Source: an uncultured Collinsella sp.
GTDB taxonomy: Bacteria; Actinomycetota; Coriobacteriia; Coriobacteriales; Coriobacteriaceae
NCBI GenBank assembly: GCA_900550835.1
Contig: URTP01000009.1
Location: 1-28,154, forward strand
Length of the DNA: 28,154 nt
Direction of reading: 5' to 3'
How positions within the stretch are numbered: position 1 is the stretch's first letter; every line of letters starts with the position of its first letter. Shown here one piece after another: positions 1 through 6,595 of this stretch. Under the pieces are notes generated by a model. It did no database searches. It saw only the letters and a list, made by a program, of their open reading frames with translations, and was not told the DNA's origin. Both the position numbers and the translations under genes were made by a program.

Positions 1-1542
1 GTGCTCTTCCGTGCTACCGACCAGTGGTTTGTCTCGATGGACAAGACCGGTTTGCGCGAGCAGGCTGGCAAGGAGGTCCGTGAGAACGTCAAGTGGTATC
101 CGGCTCACGCCGCCAACCGCATTGGCGCCATGGTCGAGCAGCGTCCTGACTGGTGCATCAGCCGTCAGCGCAACTGGGGCGTGCCTATCCCCAGCTACAC
201 CTGCGCCGACTGCGGCGAGAAGGTCATGAACGACGCTACGCTCGACGCCGTCATCAAGCTCTTCCACGAGAAGGGCTCCGACGCCTGGTTCACCGACGCT
301 CCCGAGAGCTACCTGGGCGAGGCCTGCGTCTGCCCCAAGTGCGGCGGCCATCACCTCAAGGCCGATAAGGACATCCTCGACGTGTGGTGGGACTCCGGCG
401 TCTCCTGGAAGGCTGTCTGCGAGTATCGCCCCGAGCTTGAGTACCCGGCGGACGTGTATCTCGAGGGCTCCGACCAGCACCGCGGTTGGTTCCAGAGCTC
501 GCTGCTCACCTCGGTGGGCGCCAACGGCCACGCTCCGTACAAGGCGGTCGTCTCGCAGGGCTTCACGCTCGACGGCCAGGGCCGCAAGATGTCCAAGTCG
601 CTCGGCAACGTCATCGACCCCAACAAGGTCTGCGACGAGATGGGCGCCGACATCATCCGCCTGTGGGTTGCCTCCGTCGATACCAGCTCCGACGTGTCCA
701 TCGACCACGAGATCCTTGCCCGTACGTCCGATGCCTACCGTCGTTTCCGCAACACGCTGCGCTTCCTGCTCTCCGAGCTCGAGGGTCAGTTTGAGCCCGA
801 AACCGACGGCGTCGCCTTTGCCGACCTGCTGCCGCTCGACAAGCTCATGGTTGCCCGTCTGACCCAGGTCCAGGCCGAGGTCGACGACGCTTACTCTTGC
901 TACGAGTTCCCGCGCGCTTACCGTGCGCTCTACGACTTTGTGGTTACCGAGCTCTCCAACGTGTATCTCGACGCCCTGAAGGACCGCCTGTACTGCGAGA
1001 AGCCCGGCTCGCTCGAGCGCCGCAGCGCCCAGACCGTGCTTGCCGAGCTCTTCTCGATGCTCATGCGCGCCCTGCAGCCGATCTTGTCCTATACGGTCGA
1101 CGAGGCCATGGCCTATGCGCCCGCCGGCTGCGTCGATCACCAGAAGTACGCCGCGCTGCTCGATTGGTACAAGTCGCCCATCACGGTCGACGAGGCCAAC
1201 GAGTTTGAGGGCGTGCTCGAGGCTTCACTCGAGCTCCGTAGCGTCGTGACCAAGGCCCTTGAGGATGCCCGCTCCGCCGGCACCTTCACCAAGAGCCAGC
1301 AGGTCCGCGTCAAGGCGGTCGTCCCCGCCGAGATGTACGCGCTGCTGACCGGCGACAAGGCCGTCGACCTGGCCGAGTTCTACATCGTCTCCGATGTTGA
1401 GCTGACCCAGGGCGAGGAGCTCTCCGTTGCCATCGAGGCTGCCGAGGGCGAGTGCTGCGACCGTTGCTGGAACTACCGCACCACCGTCGGCGAGTACAAC
1501 GGCCACGCTCACATTTGCAAGAGGTGTGCGAATGCCCTTTGA
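1..1542 (+). CDS. ileS: Isoleucyl-tRNA synthetase, C-terminal part (5' end outside the window)
   Basis: Class I aminoacyl-tRNA synthetase that charges tRNA-Ile in the cytoplasm. The frame is open from base 1, so the Rossmann HIGH part lies upstream and the first GTG is not the start. Visible (numbered from base 1): part of the editing/catalytic region with RQRNWGVPIP near residues 55-64, a DVWWDSG motif near 127, the KMSKS ATP-binding loop at 196-200, the anticodon-binding helical domain after about 280, and a C-terminal zinc finger with Cys486, Cys489, Cys506 and Cys509. Two further CxxC pairs (68/71 and 111/114) sit in the N-terminal half. The zinc finger ends at the natural C-terminus, so the 3' end is complete. 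Codon use is strongly biased to C-ending codons, as expected for a highly expressed gene. An intrinsic terminator follows. Confidence 0.97.
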   Translation: MLFRATDQWFVSMDKTGLREQAGKEVRENVKWYPAHAANRIGAMVEQRPDWCISRQRNWGVPIPSYTCADCGEKVMNDATLDAVIKLFHEKGSDAWFTDAPESYLGEACVCPKCGGHHLKADKDILDVWWDSGVSWKAVCEYRPELEYPADVYLEGSDQHRGWFQSSLLTSVGANGHAPYKAVVSQGFTLDGQGRKMSKSLGNVIDPNKVCDEMGADIIRLWVASVDTSSDVSIDHEILARTSDAYRRFRNTLRFLLSELEGQFEPETDGVAFADLLPLDKLMVARLTQVQAEVDDAYSCYEFPRAYRALYDFVVTELSNVYLDALKDRLYCEKPGSLERRSAQTVLAELFSMLMRALQPILSYTVDEAMAYAPAGCVDHQKYAALLDWYKSPITVDEANEFEGVLEASLELRSVVTKALEDARSAGTFTKSQQVRVKAVVPAEMYALLTGDKAVDLAEFYIVSDVELTQGEELSVAIEAAEGECCDRCWNYRTTVGEYNGHAHICKRCANAL

Positions 1543-1611
1543 GGCACGGTAACTCGGCATTTTAGTTATAGGGAGAATTTGACGCCTTCGGCCCATTTGC
1601 TCCGCTGAAGA

Positions 1612-1649
1612 AAAGCGACATTCCGTTATCCGGAATGCCGCTTTCTTTT
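1612..1649 (+). terminator. Intrinsic terminator of ileS
   Basis: A long hairpin: AAAGCG at 1612-1617 plus CATTCCG at 1619-1625 pair with CGGAATG at 1631-1637 plus CGCTTT at 1639-1644, with one A/C mismatch and a five-base loop. A T-rich tract (TTTCTTTT) follows. It lies 70 bp after the ileS stop and ends that transcript before lspA. Confidence 0.85.
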
Positions 1650-1761
1650 ATGCTGGTTATTTATCTGACGTTAGCGAATGTGTCGTGCGCTCTGCGTGTG
1701 GCAATATAAGATGGTTGTTTGCGTTAAACGGAATTTGATTATCTGAGGGTAGGGGATTTCT

Positions 1762-2415
1762 TTGGGTCGTGGTGCGGATATGACGCCGCCTTTGCGTTGG
1801 CGGTTGAGTGTTGCTGGTGGGGTGGCGCTCGTTGTGCTGCTTGTTGACCAGCTGACCAAGCTTGCGGTTCGTGCCGTGGGCGACGCTTTGCGTGTGACCG
1901 TCATCCCCGGTGTCATCGACTTTATGTTTGTCCGCAATATCGGTGCTGCCTTTAGCATGGGCGAGGGGCATGGCATAGCGTTTGCCGTGCTGGCGTTGGC
2001 GGTCATTATCGCTATTGCCGTGTACCTCGTTCGTGCACCTCAGCTCGCCCATCTTGAGGTTGTGGGCATGGCGATGGTTGCGGGTGGTGCTATCGGTAAC
2101 GCGATCGATCGTTTGGCCTTTGGCTTCGTGACCGATTTTATTGCCACCACCTTCATCGACTTCCCCGTCTTCAATGTGGCCGATATCGGCATTACGGTCG
2201 GTGTGGTGCTGGCGCTCTTCGGTTACATGTTCTTGAGCCCCGCGGCTCGTGAGGTCGATGCGACCCCGCGGAGCGTAATGCTCGTTACGAGGCCCGCGCC
2301 AAGCGCAAGGCTAAACAACGTGGGGAGCGTGCCCGCAAGATTCGCGAAAGGACTGAGCGCTAATGGCCGACATCCATATCCTTGTTGCCGACGATGCCGC
2401 TGGTCAGCGTCTTGA
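1762..2415 (+). CDS. lspA: Signal peptidase II (lipoprotein signal peptidase), probable 3' frameshift
   Basis: Inner-membrane aspartyl protease that cleaves the signal peptide of lipid-modified prolipoproteins. TTG at 1762 is chosen because AGGGG at 1751-1755 lies six bases upstream; ATG 1780 is the alternative. Four hydrophobic helices are visible. The family signature is intact: VRNIGAAF (57-64), GNAIDR (112-117), VTDF with catalytic Asp125 and FNVAD with catalytic Asp141. After about residue 167 the read frame gives an unconvincing tail that runs 53 bp into the next gene. The -1 frame gives a basic K/R/E tail ending in TAA at 2361-2363, which overlaps the next ATG by one base. One extra C in the run at 2264-2267 would join the two into a 199-residue protein. 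The catalytic core lies before the break, so activity may survive either way. Confidence 0.9.
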   Translation: MGRGADMTPPLRWRLSVAGGVALVVLLVDQLTKLAVRAVGDALRVTVIPGVIDFMFVRNIGAAFSMGEGHGIAFAVLALAVIIAIAVYLVRAPQLAHLEVVGMAMVAGGAIGNAIDRLAFGFVTDFIATTFIDFPVFNVADIGITVGVVLALFGYMFLSPAAREVDATPRSVMLVTRPAPSARLNNVGSVPARFAKGLSANGRHPYPCCRRCRWSAS

Positions 2416-3376
2416 CGCCTATCTGGGCGCCAATGACGGCTGCCCTACGCGCTCTGCCTGCGCACATCTGATTGAGGGCGGGGCCGTAGTAGTCAATGGC
2501 GAGACCTGCCTGTCCAAAAAGTACGCCGTGCGAGCCGGTGACCGTATTTCGGTTGATTTGCCCGAGCCGCACGATCCCACCGACGTGATTCCCGAGGCCA
2601 TCCCGCTCGACATTCGCTATGAGGACGACTACCTCATCGTGCTCTCCAAGCAGCGCGGCCTGGTGTGCCATCCTGCGCATGGCCACGAGAGCGGTACGCT
2701 TGCGAACGCCCTGGTCTATCACTGCGGTATCGACCATCTGGGCACCGTGCAGGGCGAGGACCGCCCCGGTATCGTACATCGTTTGGATCGCGATACCTCG
2801 GGTCTTATGCTTGCGGCAAAGGACGACGACACCCAGCGCGCGCTCCAAAATCTCATTCGCACGCGCACGCTCGACCGCCGCTACATTACGCTCGTTCACG
2901 GGCACATAGCCATGGACGAGGGCACCATCAACACCGGTATTGCCCGATCGACGCGCGACCGCGTGAAGATGGCGGTTTCGGACGATCCCTTTGCGCGCCA
3001 AGCCATCACGACCTTCAAGGTCCTTGAGCGTTTTGATTCCACGCGTTTTGACGACGGCTACACGCTCGTCGAGTGCCACCTGTTTACGGGTCGCACACAT
3101 CAGATTCGCGTGCATATGCGCCATATCAACCACGCCTGCGTGGGCGATCCGCTCTACGGTAAGTGCGATGCGCGTGCCGACCAGGGTTTGACCAGGCAAT
3201 TCCTCCATTCCTGGCGTGTGGCGTTCGATCATCCCGTGACGGGGGAGCGCATTGAGTGCCGCGATGAGCTGCCGTGGGATCTCGCCGCCGTTCTGGATGA
3301 CCTAGCCCCGCGCTCGCTCGGCCGCACTGCCGCCGGCGACGAAATCGCACCGCAGCTCGGTCTGCTCGAACCCTAA
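2363..3376 (+). CDS. rluD: RluA/RluD-family 23S rRNA pseudouridine synthase
   Basis: Converts uridine to pseudouridine in large-subunit rRNA. An N-terminal S4 RNA-binding domain covers about residues 14-62. The catalytic domain carries HRLDRDTSG at 139-147, with Asp142 as the expected nucleophile, and FTGRTHQIRVHM further on, both diagnostic of the RluA/C/D family. At 337 residues it is slightly long, with a short C-terminal extension after the domain. The ATG overlaps by one base the TAA of the frameshift-corrected lspA frame, which implies translational coupling; lspA-rluD is a common gene pair. RluD is the nearest functional guess, but RluA-type and other target specificities cannot be separated from sequence alone. 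Confidence 0.9.
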   Translation: MADIHILVADDAAGQRLDAYLGANDGCPTRSACAHLIEGGAVVVNGETCLSKKYAVRAGDRISVDLPEPHDPTDVIPEAIPLDIRYEDDYLIVLSKQRGLVCHPAHGHESGTLANALVYHCGIDHLGTVQGEDRPGIVHRLDRDTSGLMLAAKDDDTQRALQNLIRTRTLDRRYITLVHGHIAMDEGTINTGIARSTRDRVKMAVSDDPFARQAITTFKVLERFDSTRFDDGYTLVECHLFTGRTHQIRVHMRHINHACVGDPLYGKCDARADQGLTRQFLHSWRVAFDHPVTGERIECRDELPWDLAAVLDDLAPRSLGRTAAGDEIAPQLGLLEP

Positions 3377-3394
3377 CCAGTATTAGGTGGTTTC

Positions 3395-3424
3395 TTGAAC
3401 TCGGTTAGCCTACGGTAAGATATA
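3395..3424 (+). promoter_or_regulatory. Candidate promoter of the glycosyltransferase gene
   Basis: TTGAAC at 3395-3400 is followed by an AT-rich block (TAAGATATA, 3416-3424) that offers a -10 element at 15-18 bp spacing. It lies in the 82-bp gap after the pseudouridine synthase and about 35 bp before the ATG. The exact -10 register is uncertain. Confidence 0.4.
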
Positions 3425-3458
3425 CGGTTGTTTACGTAACGCGTTCTCGGGAGCCTGC

Positions 3459-4754
3459 ATGCTCGCCTTTTTACAAACTAACACGCCCATCGTGATCTTT
3501 AATCAGATTGTGGTTACGCTACTCACGGTCTGCTTTCTGTACCAGGTGGTCTTCTTTGTCATTGGCGCTCTTCGTGGCGAGGTCGCGCCTCCCAAGGCCA
3601 AAAAACTCCACCGCTATGCCTTCTTTATCGCGGCGCATAACGAGGAGGCCGTGATCGCCAATCTCGTACGCTCTATCAAGGATCAGGACTATCCGTCCGA
3701 GCTCATCGAGGTCTTCGTGGTCGCCGATGCTTGCACCGACAACACGGCGCAGCTCGCGCGCGAGGCCGGTGCCATTGTTTACGAGCGCAATGACCTGGCC
3801 CGCAAGGGCAAGAGCTGGGTCATGGACTTTGGTTTCGATCGCATTCTCAACGAGTATCCCGACACGTTTGAGGGCTACTTTATCTTCGATGCCGACAATG
3901 TTATCTCCCGCGATTACGTCTCCAAGATGAATGATGCCTTTGACCAGGGCTTTCATGTGGTCACGAGCTATCGTAACTCCAAGAACTTCGGCAGTTCGTG
4001 GATTTCCTCTGCCAACGCCACCTGGTATTTGCGTGAGGCCCGCTTCCTCAACAACGCGCGTAATATCTGCAAGACGTCCTGCGCCGTCTCGGGCTCGGGC
4101 TACCTTATCTCCGCCAGTGTTATCGAGGGCATGCACGGCTGGCAGTTCCATACACTGACCGAGGACATCCAGTTCACCACGTTCTGCGCCATTCACGGCA
4201 TCCGCATCGGTTATGCGCCGGCGGAGTTCTTTGACGAGCAGCCGGTGACGTTTAAGGCGTCCTGGAAACAGCGCATGCGCTGGACCAAGGGCTTCTACCA
4301 GGTCTTTTTTACCTACGGCAAGTATCTGGTCAAGTCGACGTTCCGCTATCATCGCTTTGCCGCATATGACATGTTTATGACCATCGCTCCGGGCATGCTG
4401 CTGTCCCTGATCTCCATGCTCGCCAATGCGACGTTCCTGATCGTGGGTGGCCTTTCGCATGGTTTCTTGGCTACCGAGGTCGAGATGCAGGCTTGTGCCG
4501 CCTCGCTTATCATGACGTTCGTGATGATGTACCAGACCTTCTTTATCCTGGCGCTGCTCACGACCATCTTTGAGTACAAGCACATTCATTGCGCTCAAAA
4601 GTGGCGCCTGGTGACCAACCTGTTTACCTTCCCGATCTTTATGTTCAGCTATATCCCCATCACGGTTGCCGCGCTGTTCCTGAAGGTCGACTGGGTGCCC
4701 ACGCAGCACGCCGTTAACGTTACCCTCGACGAGGTCATGCAGGGCGCCAAGTAA
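3459..4754 (+). CDS. Membrane glycosyltransferase, family 2 (processive, cellulose-synthase-like)
   Basis: Uses a nucleotide-sugar to build a glycan at the cytoplasmic membrane; the product is unknown. Order: a transmembrane helix near residues 12-38, a GT-A catalytic domain (about 50-280), then a cluster of helices at about 303-332, 345-371 and 388-410. GT2 landmarks are NEE at 61-63, Asp90 in VADACTD, DAD at 144-146, TED at 234-236 and QRMRW at 271-275. The TED plus QxxRW pair is typical of processive enzymes such as cellulose, hyaluronan or poly-N-acetylglucosamine synthases. The ATG at 3459 has GGGAG upstream. It appears to be a single-gene unit with its own promoter and terminator. No polysaccharide export or PilZ partner is adjacent, so neither substrate nor product can be named. 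Confidence 0.88.
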   Translation: MLAFLQTNTPIVIFNQIVVTLLTVCFLYQVVFFVIGALRGEVAPPKAKKLHRYAFFIAAHNEEAVIANLVRSIKDQDYPSELIEVFVVADACTDNTAQLAREAGAIVYERNDLARKGKSWVMDFGFDRILNEYPDTFEGYFIFDADNVISRDYVSKMNDAFDQGFHVVTSYRNSKNFGSSWISSANATWYLREARFLNNARNICKTSCAVSGSGYLISASVIEGMHGWQFHTLTEDIQFTTFCAIHGIRIGYAPAEFFDEQPVTFKASWKQRMRWTKGFYQVFFTYGKYLVKSTFRYHRFAAYDMFMTIAPGMLLSLISMLANATFLIVGGLSHGFLATEVEMQACAASLIMTFVMMYQTFFILALLTTIFEYKHIHCAQKWRLVTNLFTFPIFMFSYIPITVAALFLKVDWVPTQHAVNVTLDEVMQGAK

Positions 4755-4764
4755 CCACGACCAG

Positions 4765-4802
4765 AACCACCGCAAAGGGGGTGCACCTTTGTGGTGGTTT
4801 TT
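4765..4802 (+). terminator. Strong intrinsic terminator after the glycosyltransferase
   Basis: AACCACCGCAAAGG (4765-4778) pairs with CCTTTGTGGTGGTT (4786-4799): 14 base pairs including one G-U, a seven-base loop, then a T run (4798-4802). The A24 peptidase ATG is only 31 bp past its end. Confidence 0.92.
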
Positions 4803-4808
4803 GCTTTT

Positions 4809-4820
4809 GAGCAGCTGCTC
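4809..4820. repeat. Perfect 12-bp palindrome before the A24 peptidase RBS
   Basis: GAGCAGCTGCTC is fully self-complementary and ends two bases before GGAGG (4823-4827). It could be an operator or a short hairpin that affects initiation. No function is demonstrated by the sequence. Confidence 0.5.
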
Positions 4821-4833
4821 ATGGAGGTGCACG

Positions 4834-5256
4834 ATGTTCTACATCCCATTTTGGATCTGCGTCTTTGCCGGTGCGGTGGTTGATGCCCGTGAGCGGCGGT
4901 TTCCCAATGAGCTTGCTGGCGCGTGCGCCGTGGCGGCGTTTGCGGGCGTTTGGCTCGACCTCGGTTTGAACACAACGCTTGACCACGCAGGTCTTGCCGT
5001 CATCGTGTATCTTGCTCTCGTTCTGACTGAGTCCCTCTGGCGTCGTCTTCGCCAAATCCCGGGCATCGGCATGGGAGATGCTAAGGCACTTTTCGCGCTT
5101 TGCACGCTCGACCCTATGGGTGGCATCGTGGCATTTGCCGCCGCGCTCCTGGTCCTTGCCCTCTCCTGCCTCATCACAAAATCGCGCTCCTTGCCATTGC
5201 TCCCGTTTTTGGTGCCGATTTTTGCCATAATCGAGGTTGTGGGCTGCACTTTGTAA
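4834..5256 (+). CDS. A24-family prepilin peptidase-like membrane protein (short form)
   Basis: A 140-residue hydrophobic protein. Type IV prepilin peptidases (GspO/PilD, CpaA, TadV) are membrane aspartyl proteases with one Asp in an early cytoplasmic loop and the second in a GxGDxK motif. Here the first is in VDARERRFPN (Asp13 region) and the second in GMGDAK (about 75-80). The N-terminal zinc/methyltransferase domain of PilD is absent, as in CpaA/TadV-type enzymes. ATG 4834 is chosen for GGAGG at 4823-4827, six bases upstream; an upstream ATG at 4789 lies inside the terminator stem and is rejected. No pilin, secretion ATPase or Tad gene is in the window, so its substrate must be encoded elsewhere. 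The dGTPase-like gene follows after 31 bp and may be cotranscribed. Confidence 0.82.
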   Translation: MFYIPFWICVFAGAVVDARERRFPNELAGACAVAAFAGVWLDLGLNTTLDHAGLAVIVYLALVLTESLWRRLRQIPGIGMGDAKALFALCTLDPMGGIVAFAAALLVLALSCLITKSRSLPLLPFLVPIFAIIEVVGCTL

Positions 5257-5287
5257 CCGATTGCGCATCCTTCTTAAGGAGCATGCC

Positions 5288-6535
5288 ATGGCAAGTAATC
5301 AAGAAACGGCCGTCATTAAGGCGCGCATGGACCGTATTCCCTCGGCGTTGTCGCCCGAACTTTTCGAGCGCATTGCCACCGATCGTGCTTCGGGCTATGT
5401 TAACCCGTATCGTTGCAACGACGATCAGGTCATTCGTCGTATTGATCGCGCCGCCGACAAAGGCACGCTTATGCGTCCGGCGTTTATGCGCGATACCGAA
5501 AAGATACTTCATCTTCCTGCGTACACCCGTTATGCAGGCAAAACGCAGGTCTTTAGCTTCCGTAGCAATGACGATCTGTCACGCCGCGGTTTGCACGTGC
5601 AGCTTGTCTCCCGCATTGCGCGCGATATCGGTCGCGCCCTGGGGCTCAATTGCGATCTGATCGAGGCGATTGGCCTGGGCCACGACTTGGGACACACGCC
5701 TTTCGGCCATGCCGGTGAGCGATTCCTCAACGATATCTACCACGAGCGTACGGGGCGTTATTTTTTCCATAACGTGCAGTCGGTCCGCGTGCTCGACGCG
5801 CTGTACGGCCGTAACGTGTCACTCCAGACGCTCGACGGCGTGCTATGCCATAACGGCGAGTACGAGCAGCGCGTGTTTGAATTGTCGGATATGGGCTCCT
5901 TTGACCAGTTCGATCAGGCGGTCGAGGACTGCATCGCCACGGGCTATGGCGCCATTGGGCACCTGCGTCCCATGACGCTCGAGGGCTGCGTCGTTCGCAT
6001 CTCGGATATTCTTGCCTACGTCGGTCGTGACCGTCAGGATGCGATCGCGGCGGGTCTGCTTTCGCCCGACGCTTTTGACGATGGTCGGGGCGGCGCCTAT
6101 AACAGCTGGATCCTCACGCACGCTTCCATCGATATCGTTGAGCATAGCTATGGTAAGCCGCGCATCGAGATGAGCGAGGACCTGTTTGAGGAAATTCGTC
6201 GAGCCAAGCGCGAGAACTACGAGAAGATCTATAGCAAGGGCGGTGTCGAAGGCGATTCCGAGGAGGAGCCGCGCGAGGCGTTCGAAAAGCTCTACGACCG
6301 TTGCCTGCGGGATCTAAACAGTGGCGACGAGTCCTCTTATATCTTTAAGCACCATATTTCGCGCATTGAGCAGCAGCTTTCCTACTACGATCGTACCTAT
6401 GCCTGGCAGGACGACAAGGATCAAGCCGTGGTTGATTACATCGCGAGCATGACGGACGGTTATTTCTGCGAGCTGACGAGCAAGCTGTTCCCGGGTCTAA
6501 AGTTTCCGCATCGTACCTATATTAACGAACGGTAG
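5288..6535 (+). CDS. dgt: dGTPase-like HD-domain phosphohydrolase
   Basis: Member of the dNTP triphosphohydrolase (COG0232-type) HD superfamily, whose best-known member cleaves dGTP to deoxyguanosine and triphosphate. The metal-binding signature is clear: His103 in LHVQLVSRIA, then His132-Asp133 in GHDLGHTPFGHAGE, and a later conserved Asp in RISDILAYVGRD. The upstream block KILHLPAYTRYAGKTQVF matches the family segment before the first His. ATG 5288 is used because AAGGAG lies seven bases upstream (5275-5280 region); a GTG at 5237 lies inside the preceding gene. The protein has 415 residues, normal for the family. True substrate range (dGTP or several dNTPs) cannot be told. The stop codon lies within the SOS-like box of rarA. 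Confidence 0.87.
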   Translation: MASNQETAVIKARMDRIPSALSPELFERIATDRASGYVNPYRCNDDQVIRRIDRAADKGTLMRPAFMRDTEKILHLPAYTRYAGKTQVFSFRSNDDLSRRGLHVQLVSRIARDIGRALGLNCDLIEAIGLGHDLGHTPFGHAGERFLNDIYHERTGRYFFHNVQSVRVLDALYGRNVSLQTLDGVLCHNGEYEQRVFELSDMGSFDQFDQAVEDCIATGYGAIGHLRPMTLEGCVVRISDILAYVGRDRQDAIAAGLLSPDAFDDGRGGAYNSWILTHASIDIVEHSYGKPRIEMSEDLFEEIRRAKRENYEKIYSKGGVEGDSEEEPREAFEKLYDRCLRDLNSGDESSYIFKHHISRIEQQLSYYDRTYAWQDDKDQAVVDYIASMTDGYFCELTSKLFPGLKFPHRTYINER

Positions 6536-6540
6536 TTCGT
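6525..6540. promoter_or_regulatory. Candidate LexA (SOS/Cheo-type) operator of rarA
   Basis: ACGAACGGTAGTTCGT is a perfect inverted repeat with six-base arms and a four-base spacer, and contains GAAC-N4-GTTC, the LexA box of Gram-positive bacteria and actinobacteria. It covers the dgt stop codon (6533-6535) and the expected -35 zone of the TATACT at 6551-6556, a good position for repression. LexA itself is not in the window. Confidence 0.65.
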
Positions 6541-6550
6541 ATTTATTCGG

Positions 6551-6556
6551 TATACT
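6551..6556 (+). promoter_or_regulatory. -10 element of the rarA promoter
   Basis: TATACT matches the consensus at five of six positions and lies 40 bp before the chosen rarA ATG. No good -35 is seen; the expected -35 zone is occupied by the LexA-type box. Confidence 0.5.
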
Positions 6557-6595
6557 GTTTGTGGAAAACGTTTTTGATTGATGCACGGGATGGCT

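Noticed and set aside
1681..1761. Promoter for lspA at GCAATATAAG (1701-1710)
   Set aside because: A TATAAG -10 is visible, but no -35 at a sensible distance. An lspA promoter here is likely, but I cannot place it.
2255..2275. Programmed -1 ribosomal frameshifting in lspA
   Set aside because: GACCCCG is not a canonical slippery heptamer and no downstream pseudoknot is evident. An indel in the C run is simpler.
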